The notes beneath the pieces are model-generated. The model made no database searches. It saw nothing but the letters and a program-made list of their open reading frames with translations, and was not told the origin of the DNA. Position numbers and translations under genes: made by a program. A DNA stretch of 64,000 nt, from contig NZ_JH976434.1 of assembly GCF_000306965.1 (NCBI RefSeq), positions 1,186,619 through 1,250,618 on the forward strand, given 5' to 3'. This document shows positions 18,598-26,514 of the stretch, in pieces (position 1 is the stretch's first letter; the number at the start of each line of letters is the position of its first letter). This DNA is from Amphibacillus jilinensis Y1. Lineage in GTDB: Bacteria; Bacillota; Bacilli; Bacillales; Amphibacillaceae.

Positions 18598-19458
18598 CTA
18601 AATGACTTTGTATAGTGATTTCATTAAATCTAATCCTTGCTTAGTTCCCATTTGACAGTCTTCAATACCTTCAAACTCAATCGACACAAATCCGTCATAC
18701 TCTACCTGTTTCACTAGTTTTAGTATCTTACACAAATCAACATCACCTTGCCCGGTAATCGCACCCCGAAGTTGATGACCGAACTTTGTCGGGAAAAAGC
18801 CTAATCCTAGTGATTGATCTGTTTTGCGATAATAAAAATCTTTCAAGTGTAACATAGACATATAAGGTAGACTTTTTTTAACAGCAACAACAGGGTCCTC
18901 ATCAACACAGAGGAAATTACCTACATCTAAAGTCAACTTAAAGTTTGGACGGTTTACAGACTCAATGATTGTCCGTACACGATCGCTATGCTGAATATAG
19001 TATCCATGATTTTCAAGACTCGTTGTAATTTGATATTCTTGAGCATAATCTGCAACCTCTCGACACCCTAATACAATGCGCTCTAAGTCAGCCTGAAAGC
19101 GCTCAGTAGTTGCCTCTTCAGGTTCAAGAAAGCCTACATCATGACGCATATGTTTAATCCCCAACTGATGCATAATATCAACATGCGTTTTGACCCGTTC
19201 AATCTCGTCTTTTAACGCTTGACCTGACTTCAGAAAATCTGCACCGATAGCATAATTTGATAAACAAATAGCTTCAATTTCTGCTTTTTCTTTAATTTGA
19301 TTAATTAAGTCCGGTTGATTAATTAAGTCAAATCCTAGTGGTACAATTTCAACGTGCTCTGCCCCTTGTTTCTTAGCCCAAGCAATCATATCTAAAATGG
19401 TCATCTTACCCTCATTCATGGCTTGGTGTAAACTATATGAGCTAATGCCGAACTTCAT
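18598..19458 (-). CDS. Xylose-isomerase-like TIM-barrel protein (sugar isomerase/epimerase family)
   Basis: A 286-residue AP-endonuclease-2/xylose-isomerase-like barrel. Metal-binding acidic and histidine residues appear in the expected strands: SLENHGYYIQHSDR, TLDVGNFLCVDEDP, LHLKDFY and SIEFEGIED. It is a close paralogue of the protein at 21317-22192. Family members isomerise or epimerise sugars and cyclitols, and some act on 3-keto-glycosides by beta-elimination together with Gfo/Idh/MocA enzymes. Here it alternates with such oxidoreductases in one operon, so a shared substrate is likely. AGAGGAGG ribosome site precedes the ATG. Confidence 0.85.
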   Translation of the reverse strand: MKFGISSYSLHQAMNEGKMTILDMIAWAKKQGAEHVEIVPLGFDLINQPDLINQIKEKAEIEAICLSNYAIGADFLKSGQALKDEIERVKTHVDIMHQLGIKHMRHDVGFLEPEEATTERFQADLERIVLGCREVADYAQEYQITTSLENHGYYIQHSDRVRTIIESVNRPNFKLTLDVGNFLCVDEDPVVAVKKSLPYMSMLHLKDFYYRKTDQSLGLGFFPTKFGHQLRGAITGQGDVDLCKILKLVKQVEYDGFVSIEFEGIEDCQMGTKQGLDLMKSLYKVI

Positions 19459-19459
19459 A

Positions 19460-20449
19460 TTAAACCTCCTCTTTTAAAACTTTAACGAAAGCGTTTTCAT
19501 AATTTGATTGGTAAGCGGATTTAACGACTTCTAATGTGCGTAATCCATCTTCACCACTAATTGTCGGTTCGCGTTTAGTTTTTAAACAATCAATAAAGTC
19601 TCTTATTAATGCTTCATCCATATCAATTCCCCATGGTAAGTGACTCACTTGACAGTCAGTATCATTGTAGTAAATCGTTGCATCTTTAAAACCATCGACA
19701 GATATGGTACCTTTTGTACCAACAATCTCCATTAAAACATCACCCCACGTTGGGAATGTTCTAGGACGAGACCAGCTGGGATCAATATTTAAAATAGTCC
19801 CTTTCCCCATTTCAATCATTACTTGACCAGCATCTTCAACATCAATCGGATAGAATAGTGTATCTAAATAAGCATAAACAGCTTCAGCTTCAGCTTGTAA
19901 CATCACTCTTACAACATCCATAATATGAACGATGTGATCGGTTGCTGCCCCGCCGCCTGACTTTTCTTTCTCAACAAACCAGCTACCTGGCATTTGTCCG
20001 TGATTTGAAGCATTAATCGCAATAATATCGCCAATCTCACCTGCTTGAACTTTTTCAATAGCCGCTTCGACTGCTGGTATAAATCGTACAGGATATGCCA
20101 TTTGTAATATTACATTATTGATTTTACATGCTTCAATCATTACCTTGGCATCATCAATTTCTGTAGAGATAGGCTTTTCACAAAGAATATGCTTTTTATG
20201 TTCAGCTGCTTGAACAACTAATGGTTTATGATTCACATTTTCACTACAAATAATTACGGCATCAATATTCGTCTTTAATAGTGAATCCAGGTTCTCATAA
20301 AATACAGTTCTGTAAGTGTTTGCAGCCTCCTTTCCCCTTGAATGATCATCATCCCAAATCCCAAGAAGTTCGGCGCCTTGTTGTCGGGTAATTGCCTGAG
20401 CATAACTATGTGCATGCATATGAGCAAAGCTCAAAATCGCTAACTTCAT
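19460..20449 (-). CDS. Gfo/Idh/MocA family oxidoreductase with atypical nucleotide loop
   Basis: A 329-residue protein with the Rossmann strand LAILSFAHMHAHSYAQ, which replaces the usual GxGxxG by SFAHMHAHS, while the second signature CEKPIST and the C-terminal segment GGGAATDHIVHIMDVVRVML are well conserved. This histidine-rich variant loop occurs in some Gfo/Idh/MocA subfamilies, so activity is still likely. Its start overlaps the stop of the preceding gene by four bases (ATGA), showing translational coupling to the degenerate relative. Substrate unknown. Confidence 0.85.
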   Translation of the reverse strand: MKLAILSFAHMHAHSYAQAITRQQGAELLGIWDDDHSRGKEAANTYRTVFYENLDSLLKTNIDAVIICSENVNHKPLVVQAAEHKKHILCEKPISTEIDDAKVMIEACKINNVILQMAYPVRFIPAVEAAIEKVQAGEIGDIIAINASNHGQMPGSWFVEKEKSGGGAATDHIVHIMDVVRVMLQAEAEAVYAYLDTLFYPIDVEDAGQVMIEMGKGTILNIDPSWSRPRTFPTWGDVLMEIVGTKGTISVDGFKDATIYYNDTDCQVSHLPWGIDMDEALIRDFIDCLKTKREPTISGEDGLRTLEVVKSAYQSNYENAFVKVLKEEV

Positions 20450-21306
20450 ACGGAACTGCCACCTTTCAATTGAAGAGGTTTCTTTTGTATACTTGATTTT
20501 TCAGCTGCTTCTGTTACTAGCAAAGCTCGCTCAATTATGTCCGCTTCTGTGCCCTCTTCTAACATATACAGAATAAAATCCAACTCATTTCGTGTTTGTG
20601 TTCTTATTTCTAGAGGATCGATAGACGCTTTTCCATTCTTATAAAGAATAGCACCATTTGCCGTACTACTTTTTTGGACTAACATAGCGTGTTGTCCGCA
20701 AACTTCAATCTCTATATTCGACCCTTGACTTGTACTTACAAATTGAAGGTTTGATAGTGTGCCTTGTGCATGTAAAACAGACATGAGAAGCGCTTCTACT
20801 CCCGCTGACTTTTTCGTTAACGTTGTAACCCTTGAAATTGGTGTAAATACTTCCTCAAGCCAGATGAAAAGGCCTAACACGTCTTGATAAAATAAATTGT
20901 GCCCTTGATGAGGTGCTTTAACTAAAATTCGATTCGTAGCAACCTTACCGAAATCCACTTTACTTAACTGCTGCTTAATTGCTTGAAAATGCGGGTTAAT
21001 AGCATATGGATTAATCCAAAAAAGCTTTGCATTTAATTGATTAGCTCTGTCTTTTATTTCTTGATAATGCGCGCGAGACTGTAAAGCGGTAAGTGGTAAA
21101 ACTAGCTGTATATCTTCATCTAATGTTTGCTTGATGAAATCCATACTTGGCATATAATCAGCAAGATAATATACAGGTATTGTCTCTACTTGTTCTAAAC
21201 TGTTCCACATTGCTAACGACGGATAATGATTTACTTCTTTTATTAAGCGTGCTGTAGCATCTTTGATTGTATTGTTGTTTTCTCCAATTACATGAATATG
21301 ATACAT
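20446..21306 (-). CDS. Degenerate Gfo/Idh/MocA-like protein
   Basis: A 286-residue protein. The second half (DFGKVATNRILVKAP, then LGLFIWLEEVFTPISRVTTL) resembles the C-terminal substrate domain of Gfo/Idh/MocA oxidoreductases, but the N-terminal half has neither the GxGxxG loop nor the EKP signature. It may be a non-catalytic partner or specificity subunit, or a drifting paralogue. The open frame, the GGAGG ribosome site and the four-base overlap with the following oxidoreductase argue that it is expressed. I cannot give it a function. Confidence 0.65.
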   Translation of the reverse strand: MYHIHVIGENNNTIKDATARLIKEVNHYPSLAMWNSLEQVETIPVYYLADYMPSMDFIKQTLDEDIQLVLPLTALQSRAHYQEIKDRANQLNAKLFWINPYAINPHFQAIKQQLSKVDFGKVATNRILVKAPHQGHNLFYQDVLGLFIWLEEVFTPISRVTTLTKKSAGVEALLMSVLHAQGTLSNLQFVSTSQGSNIEIEVCGQHAMLVQKSSTANGAILYKNGKASIDPLEIRTQTRNELDFILYMLEEGTEADIIERALLVTEAAEKSSIQKKPLQLKGGSSV

Positions 21307-21316
21307 TGACTCCCTC

Positions 21317-22192
21317 CTATTCTATTATCTCGCATAGATGGTTTAGGTACTCCAGTCCTAGTCGACTCGCCATTCGACATTCTTCCATCCCTTCAAACTC
21401 TAACGTAATATAACCATCATATTCTGATTGTTTAATTAGCTTTGTCGTCTCAACTAAATTTAAGTCACCTTGTCCAACAATGGCTCCCCTAATATAATTT
21501 CCACTTGCTGTGTCATACCACTTCCCATTTACCGGTGGTTCATAGTACGGTTTGCGATAAAAATCTTTATAGTGAATTAACGAAGCATGAGGTAATAATT
21601 TTTTAATACCGACAAGTGGATCTTCATCAACACAAAGAAAGTTACCGACATCTAATGTCGCTTTAAAGTTCTCTCTATTGACTTTCTCAAGGACACGGAG
21701 AACACGATCACTATGTTGAACAGTCATACCATGATTTTCGATTGTCGTCGTGATGCCAAATTGTTTAGCATAATCAGCTAACAACTGACTACCTTCAATA
21801 ATTTGATCTAAATTAGCTTCGAAATAGCTTATTGTTCGCTTCTCTTTCGGTAAGGTGAATAAGGTGACATCATGACGCATATGTTTAATGCCCATGCGAT
21901 GAAGTAGATCAACATGTTGCTTTAACCTGTCTACTTCTGCCAAGAACGCTTCATGCGTGTCGTGAACAAAGTTAGCTGGTAATGCATAATTAGATAAGTC
22001 AAGGCCAAGCTCTTTAGCTTTGTCACGCACTCGGTCAGCAAGCTGTAAATTATCTACTAAGCTAAAGCCATAGGGTACGATTTCCATATGATCAAATCCA
22101 GTTTCTTTAATCCATGTAACCACATCAAGAATATCCATCTCACCTGCATTCATTGCGTCCAGCAAACTGTATGTGCTTAATCCAATTTTCAC
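21317..22192 (-). CDS. Xylose-isomerase-like TIM-barrel protein (second paralogue)
   Basis: A 291-residue barrel closely related to the protein at 18598-19458; both share KHMRHDV, TLDVGNFLCVDEDP and a final EFEGxEECxM segment. The putative metal ligands are retained (TTIENHGMTVQHSDR, LIHYKDFYR, TLEFEGMEE). A loop of about 10 residues (PPVNGKWYDTASGNY) is inserted before the strand that ends in GQGDL. The start is GTG behind GAGGAG. Its presence beside two oxidoreductases suggests that two related substrates, or two steps on one substrate, are processed. Confidence 0.85.
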   Translation of the reverse strand: MKIGLSTYSLLDAMNAGEMDILDVVTWIKETGFDHMEIVPYGFSLVDNLQLADRVRDKAKELGLDLSNYALPANFVHDTHEAFLAEVDRLKQHVDLLHRMGIKHMRHDVTLFTLPKEKRTISYFEANLDQIIEGSQLLADYAKQFGITTTIENHGMTVQHSDRVLRVLEKVNRENFKATLDVGNFLCVDEDPLVGIKKLLPHASLIHYKDFYRKPYYEPPVNGKWYDTASGNYIRGAIVGQGDLNLVETTKLIKQSEYDGYITLEFEGMEECRMASRLGLEYLNHLCEIIE

Positions 22193-22242
22193 ATTTTCAC
22201 TCCTCTATTTAATATGTTGTAAATGAAAGCATGCACGTTTTT

Positions 22243-22428
22243 CTAAACTACTTCATCATTATCATTCAATAATGATACTTTGCTATTACGATCCAACCAT
22301 TGAAGTGTCACTTCGTTTTCATAATAGATATCTCTTAAAAATTGATCTGCAATAGCACAAATGTGACCAAGATGCTTATTTTCCAACCCATTATTTCGAT
22401 AATCTTCAACTAAGATTTGATCCCTCAC
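22243..22428 (-). CDS. 61-residue uncharacterised protein coupled to GH125
   Basis: A GTG start overlaps the stop codon of the GH125 gene (GTGA) with AAAGGG five bases before it, so translation by coupling is plausible. The product (MRDQILVEDYRNNGL at its start, VTLQWLDRNSKVSLL near the end) is soluble, acidic and has no family I recognise. It could be a small accessory protein of the mannosidase or a remnant of a larger gene. Confidence 0.55.
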   Translation of the reverse strand: MRDQILVEDYRNNGLENKHLGHICAIADQFLRDIYYENEVTLQWLDRNSKVSLLNDNDEVV

Positions 22429-23738
22429 ATCGACCCTTTCTGTTTTGCCAATGGGCTGTCTTTTACGATTACGCCCATTTCCATTAACAGAAATTCACTA
22501 AACATCATGTTTGCCCAAGAAAACCAAGGGCGCGTAAATTGGGATGGGTTATCTACATGAAATCCTTCATGCATTAACTCTGTACCTGCATCTGTTTCTT
22601 TAAATACCTCAAGTAATCGTTCGCGTTCTATTTCATCAATTGCTGTCATACCTTGAATTGCTAATGCAATATGCCAAATGTAAGAAGATGGTGTATGCGG
22701 GCTACCAATACCTTTAGCAATTGTACCTTCGTAGTAATAAGGATTGTCCTTACTTAATAAGAAGCGCCTCGTATTTTGATAAATGGAATCAGTTATATCT
22801 GTATAGCCTAAGTAAGGTATTGATAGTAAACTGGGCACATTTGCATCATCCATCAACACATGCCGACCATAACCATCGGTTTCATAAGCGTAAATGACAC
22901 CATGCTTAGGGTGATGAACAACGCCAAATTTTTTTATACCCTCATCTATTTCGTGGGCTAGGTTTAAGGCTTCCTCTTTTAACTCAGAATCGCTTAAGAC
23001 CGCTTCTGCAATTTCGGCTAAGTAACCCAACACAACAACTGCAAACATATTTGACGGAATTAAATAGCCATATTGACAAGCATCATCACTTGGTCGGAAA
23101 CCGCTCCAAGTCATACCTGTATATTGCACAGATGCCCCTTTACCTTCATGAGATAGCGTATCTTGTGCTGAACAATTATCTCGCTTAAAGTAATAAGCTG
23201 ACTGTTCTTCATGATGTTGTTCAACTTTCCATGTCTTAATAATTTTTCTCACTGCTTCTACAAACACATCATTAAATACATCTGTCTTTGTTGTTGATTT
23301 CCAGTAGAGATAAGCTAATTGAATAGGGTAGCAAAGTGAATCAATTTCATATTTTCGCTCCCACATCCAATCTGTCATTTCCGTTTCATCATCATGATAT
23401 CGCTCTCCATTTGGCTCTTGGTTAAATGCATTTGCATATACATCATGCTTAATGAATTCAAATTGTTGTCGAACTACACCCGCAACAAGCCTTGCAAACG
23501 TAAGATCTTTTTCAGCCAAAACTAAATAAGGACGTACTTGCGCAGCAGAATCCCTTAGCCACATCGCAGGGATATCTCCTGTAATAACAAACGTTTTATC
23601 TCCATCTTCTCGAATTGTTGTCTCATACGTATTCTTAAAAGCTTTCTCAAACATCCGCCCAATTTTCGGGTTATCTTGATAATGCGCTTTCACTTTTTCG
23701 ATCAACGATTGCATCGATTCCGGTATGCCCTCATTCAT
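22425..23738 (-). CDS. GH125 exo-alpha-mannosidase
   Basis: A 437-residue member of glycoside hydrolase family 125, the metal-independent inverting alpha-mannosidases that remove alpha-1,6-linked mannose from N-glycans. Conserved segments are DIPAMWLRDSAAQVRPYL (residues about 55-72), the QEPNGERYHDDETEMTDWMW substrate region, GMTWSGFRPSDDACQYGYLI, and SYIWHIALAIQG. No signal peptide, so it works in the cytoplasm. It lies between the GH38 genes and the TIM-barrel genes; with them it covers alpha-1,2/1,3/1,6 linkages of high-mannose glycans. Confidence 0.92.
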   Translation of the reverse strand: MNEGIPESMQSLIEKVKAHYQDNPKIGRMFEKAFKNTYETTIREDGDKTFVITGDIPAMWLRDSAAQVRPYLVLAEKDLTFARLVAGVVRQQFEFIKHDVYANAFNQEPNGERYHDDETEMTDWMWERKYEIDSLCYPIQLAYLYWKSTTKTDVFNDVFVEAVRKIIKTWKVEQHHEEQSAYYFKRDNCSAQDTLSHEGKGASVQYTGMTWSGFRPSDDACQYGYLIPSNMFAVVVLGYLAEIAEAVLSDSELKEEALNLAHEIDEGIKKFGVVHHPKHGVIYAYETDGYGRHVLMDDANVPSLLSIPYLGYTDITDSIYQNTRRFLLSKDNPYYYEGTIAKGIGSPHTPSSYIWHIALAIQGMTAIDEIERERLLEVFKETDAGTELMHEGFHVDNPSQFTRPWFSWANMMFSEFLLMEMGVIVKDSPLAKQKGSM

Positions 23739-23763
23739 GCTTTTCCCCTCTTTTCTTGTCTTG

Positions 23764-26451
23764 TTATTTAGGTCTTATTCCCACAGTAAGAATCTCAAAA
23801 CCAACTAACTCAACTTGTTTTGTAACTAGCAGATCATGTTGACGTTCAATGACATCACTTCGATAACAATCAAGTGCCGTATTAAGTGTTAGTTTATTAG
23901 ATTTTTCATCCAAATTTGCAAATCGCAACATCACATCACCCGTTTCTTCTGAAACTTTTAATGATGAGTAGCTGAGTGTTTCATTCTGTCTCAATTGAAT
24001 AAATGAATGTGACGTTGGCAATGTACCCGTCTGTATTTTCGTTTCTTTTGCTACGGATGGCACTTGGAATTGGTATGCTGTTTGATAGGCTTTAAAGCGC
24101 TCCTTTCCCCCGCCATGTGGGATAATCCGATATTCAACCATTTGCTCATCTAAACACTGCGCTTTCGGTGTTGGGAAATAGCCCCAATCACCCATTTCAC
24201 CAACAGCACGAAGTAACGTAATCGCAATTTTTTGTTGTTCTTCCTGCAAGATTTCATACTCATTTAATCCTTTGTTGGCAATACAAAGTCCTTGGTTTTC
24301 ATCACTTAAGTCGACAAATACTTGCTGGTGTTGTGAATAATCTGGATTTTCCCATTGCTCACTCGGTTTATTTGAGCGTTTAGCTATTTCAAATACACTA
24401 TCTGAGTAATGATAATTAGCTTTGACCTTTGTCGGAAAAAGAACACGAAGACGATGATCTTTTACCGTGTTATTATAGTTTGTTTTAACATCGACATACT
24501 TGCTTGTTGATGTTAACGTAATCATGGTTTCTATCGTAAAAGCAACTTCTTTTAAGGCACGGTCTGAATCGCGTTTTGTAAACCAAACCCATTCTCGTTG
24601 TTCGTGATCTAACGTATCTGCTGCACCTTCTGGTAATGACCAATGATGTGTCACTTTATAAGTTGCTGAAACAGGTGTATCATCAATTAGTTCAATTGAT
24701 GCTGTTTCGTTTTCTGTAGTACATGCAATACAGTCACTTGTTGCTTTATACATATACTCATTTCCAATATCACCTGTATCTTCATAAACATTTAAGCCTT
24801 CATGGCAATGACCACTTTGCTTGTCCGTTAAATTAAAGGAACCATTATCTAAAATGTCTACAATAAGGTGTTTATTTTCCATCCTTTGTTTCCCTATAAC
24901 TAACGTGTTGTTAGACGTTTCACCTTTAATTAAAGCAAAAGTCTTATAGCCTAACTCAGGTAAGTCTCTCGTCTCAAAACGAACCGTTACTCGTCGTGCC
25001 ATATAAGGCTGTCTAAACTGATTGAGGGGCAAGTCATAATCAAAAACTAAGCCATGATCCTTAATGGCAACTGGATATTTATTATTTGCTTCATCAATAA
25101 CGATATAGCCCTCACAATCGATTGCTTGTAACGCCTTCTTATTGACACCATCGCGATAGTACTGTCTAGCGAGATCAATTATGACCTCTGTGACTTCTGT
25201 TTTGTTTGTTGCTGTCGTATTAAAGACAACAAAAGGATATACAGGCTCTTCATGTTTAAATACACTTGTGTCAATTGCTGAAACTAAATGTTCTACGCTC
25301 TGATTAATCATCATCTCAGTGAAATGCTCACTCTTTTTAAAGCGTGTGACCATTTCATCATGTACTTCATCCACACTACATCCGCAAATACTGTCATGCG
25401 GATGATTTTGCATCAATGTTTTCCATGCATAGCTAAATAAATCGTGGTCATAATGCTCATCATGTAAGTAACAAAAAGTTGCTAGTGGTTCTGCTATTTT
25501 TTCTAGTAGCGTCTGTACCTTTTGATTCATCTGTTTTAGATAAACACGCGATGAAGCCGTGTTAACTAAGGTTCCCCAACCATCCGTTTTTTGTGAACGT
25601 AATTCGCCTTTGACTACTTTCAGTTCACTACTTGATTCTTTTTCAAGCGATTCAACATATTCGTTAAATGACGAATGGATAAATTGATAATCTGGATAAA
25701 GCTGATTGGCGACTTCAATAGCCTCAGATAAGTTTGTCTGAATCGGTTGATGATCACAACCGTTGAGCATCAACATCTGACTAGTCGAAGCAAACTTCTC
25801 TAAATTTTCAATGTGTTGCTTCCAGTATTTACGAGCCTTCTCCTCATCTACCGGAATTTCATTACCATTGCAGTACCAATTTGCAAACAATATACCTGTC
25901 ACTTCTGTTCCATCTGGCGATTGCCACTTCATTTCTGAATAAGGCGATTCATATTCATCTGCATCAATGACCGCATTATTAAATCCGGTCGGCTTCACAC
26001 CACGTCCAAATGCTGCTGCTCTAATACCTGCTTGCTTCAAAATTTGTGGTGCTTGACCGATATTTCCAAAAGAGTCAGGAAAATATCCTATTTTGCTTAA
26101 CCCACCCCATTTCCGAGCGTCTCTCATGCCGTATTGTAGGTTGCGAACATTCGCTTCACTACTTGTTAAAAATTCATCTTGAAGAATGTACCATGGTCCA
26201 ACTTGAATCCGCCCTGCCTCAATAAACATTTTAATTTGTTCTCTTTTCTCTGGACGAACTTGTAAATAGTCTTCCAGAATAATTGTTTGACCATCTAAAT
26301 GAAAGCTTTTAAAGTTAGGATCAGTTGCTAAAGTGTCTAACAATTGATCGATCGTTTGAACTAATAAATAATGATGTTTTTCATAAGGTAAATACCACTC
26401 GCGATCCCAGTGAGTATGTGAAATGATATGGATCGTTTTCTTTTTTGACAT
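23764..26451 (-). CDS. GH38 alpha-mannosidase (about 895 residues)
   Basis: A zinc-dependent retaining alpha-mannosidase of the bacterial MngB/streptococcal GH38 size class. The zinc motif HTHWD (H14, D16) opens the catalytic domain, the nucleophile and zinc ligand D126 lies in YFPDSFGN, and a later histidine in NHPHDSICGCS completes the site. A beta-rich C-terminal region follows, as in the family. Enzymes of this size class cleave alpha-1,3-mannose or mannosylglycerate; the locus favours N-glycan mannose. No signal peptide. A different subfamily from the two larger GH38 enzymes in this window. Confidence 0.92.
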   Translation of the reverse strand: MSKKKTIHIISHTHWDREWYLPYEKHHYLLVQTIDQLLDTLATDPNFKSFHLDGQTIILEDYLQVRPEKREQIKMFIEAGRIQVGPWYILQDEFLTSSEANVRNLQYGMRDARKWGGLSKIGYFPDSFGNIGQAPQILKQAGIRAAAFGRGVKPTGFNNAVIDADEYESPYSEMKWQSPDGTEVTGILFANWYCNGNEIPVDEEKARKYWKQHIENLEKFASTSQMLMLNGCDHQPIQTNLSEAIEVANQLYPDYQFIHSSFNEYVESLEKESSSELKVVKGELRSQKTDGWGTLVNTASSRVYLKQMNQKVQTLLEKIAEPLATFCYLHDEHYDHDLFSYAWKTLMQNHPHDSICGCSVDEVHDEMVTRFKKSEHFTEMMINQSVEHLVSAIDTSVFKHEEPVYPFVVFNTTATNKTEVTEVIIDLARQYYRDGVNKKALQAIDCEGYIVIDEANNKYPVAIKDHGLVFDYDLPLNQFRQPYMARRVTVRFETRDLPELGYKTFALIKGETSNNTLVIGKQRMENKHLIVDILDNGSFNLTDKQSGHCHEGLNVYEDTGDIGNEYMYKATSDCIACTTENETASIELIDDTPVSATYKVTHHWSLPEGAADTLDHEQREWVWFTKRDSDRALKEVAFTIETMITLTSTSKYVDVKTNYNNTVKDHRLRVLFPTKVKANYHYSDSVFEIAKRSNKPSEQWENPDYSQHQQVFVDLSDENQGLCIANKGLNEYEILQEEQQKIAITLLRAVGEMGDWGYFPTPKAQCLDEQMVEYRIIPHGGGKERFKAYQTAYQFQVPSVAKETKIQTGTLPTSHSFIQLRQNETLSYSSLKVSEETGDVMLRFANLDEKSNKLTLNTALDCYRSDVIERQHDLLVTKQVELVGFEILTVGIRPK

Positions 26452-26482
26452 ACCGATTCCCTCGCTTTTCAGTTATGTAAGA

Positions 26483-26506
26483 GATAGAGTACACACGTAC
26501 TCTATC
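26483..26506 (-). other. Intercistronic stem-loop between two GH38 genes
   Basis: A perfect 10-bp stem (GATAGAGTAC / GTACTCTATC) with a 4-base loop lies in the 63-bp gap between the genes. No long T-run follows in the direction of transcription, so it more likely marks mRNA processing or stability than full termination. Confidence 0.5.
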
Positions 26507-26514
26507 GTTATTTT

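Noticed and set aside
19484-19497. cre-like sequence with one mismatch
   Set aside because: It lies within the last codons of an oxidoreductase gene, with no sign of a promoter; probably chance.
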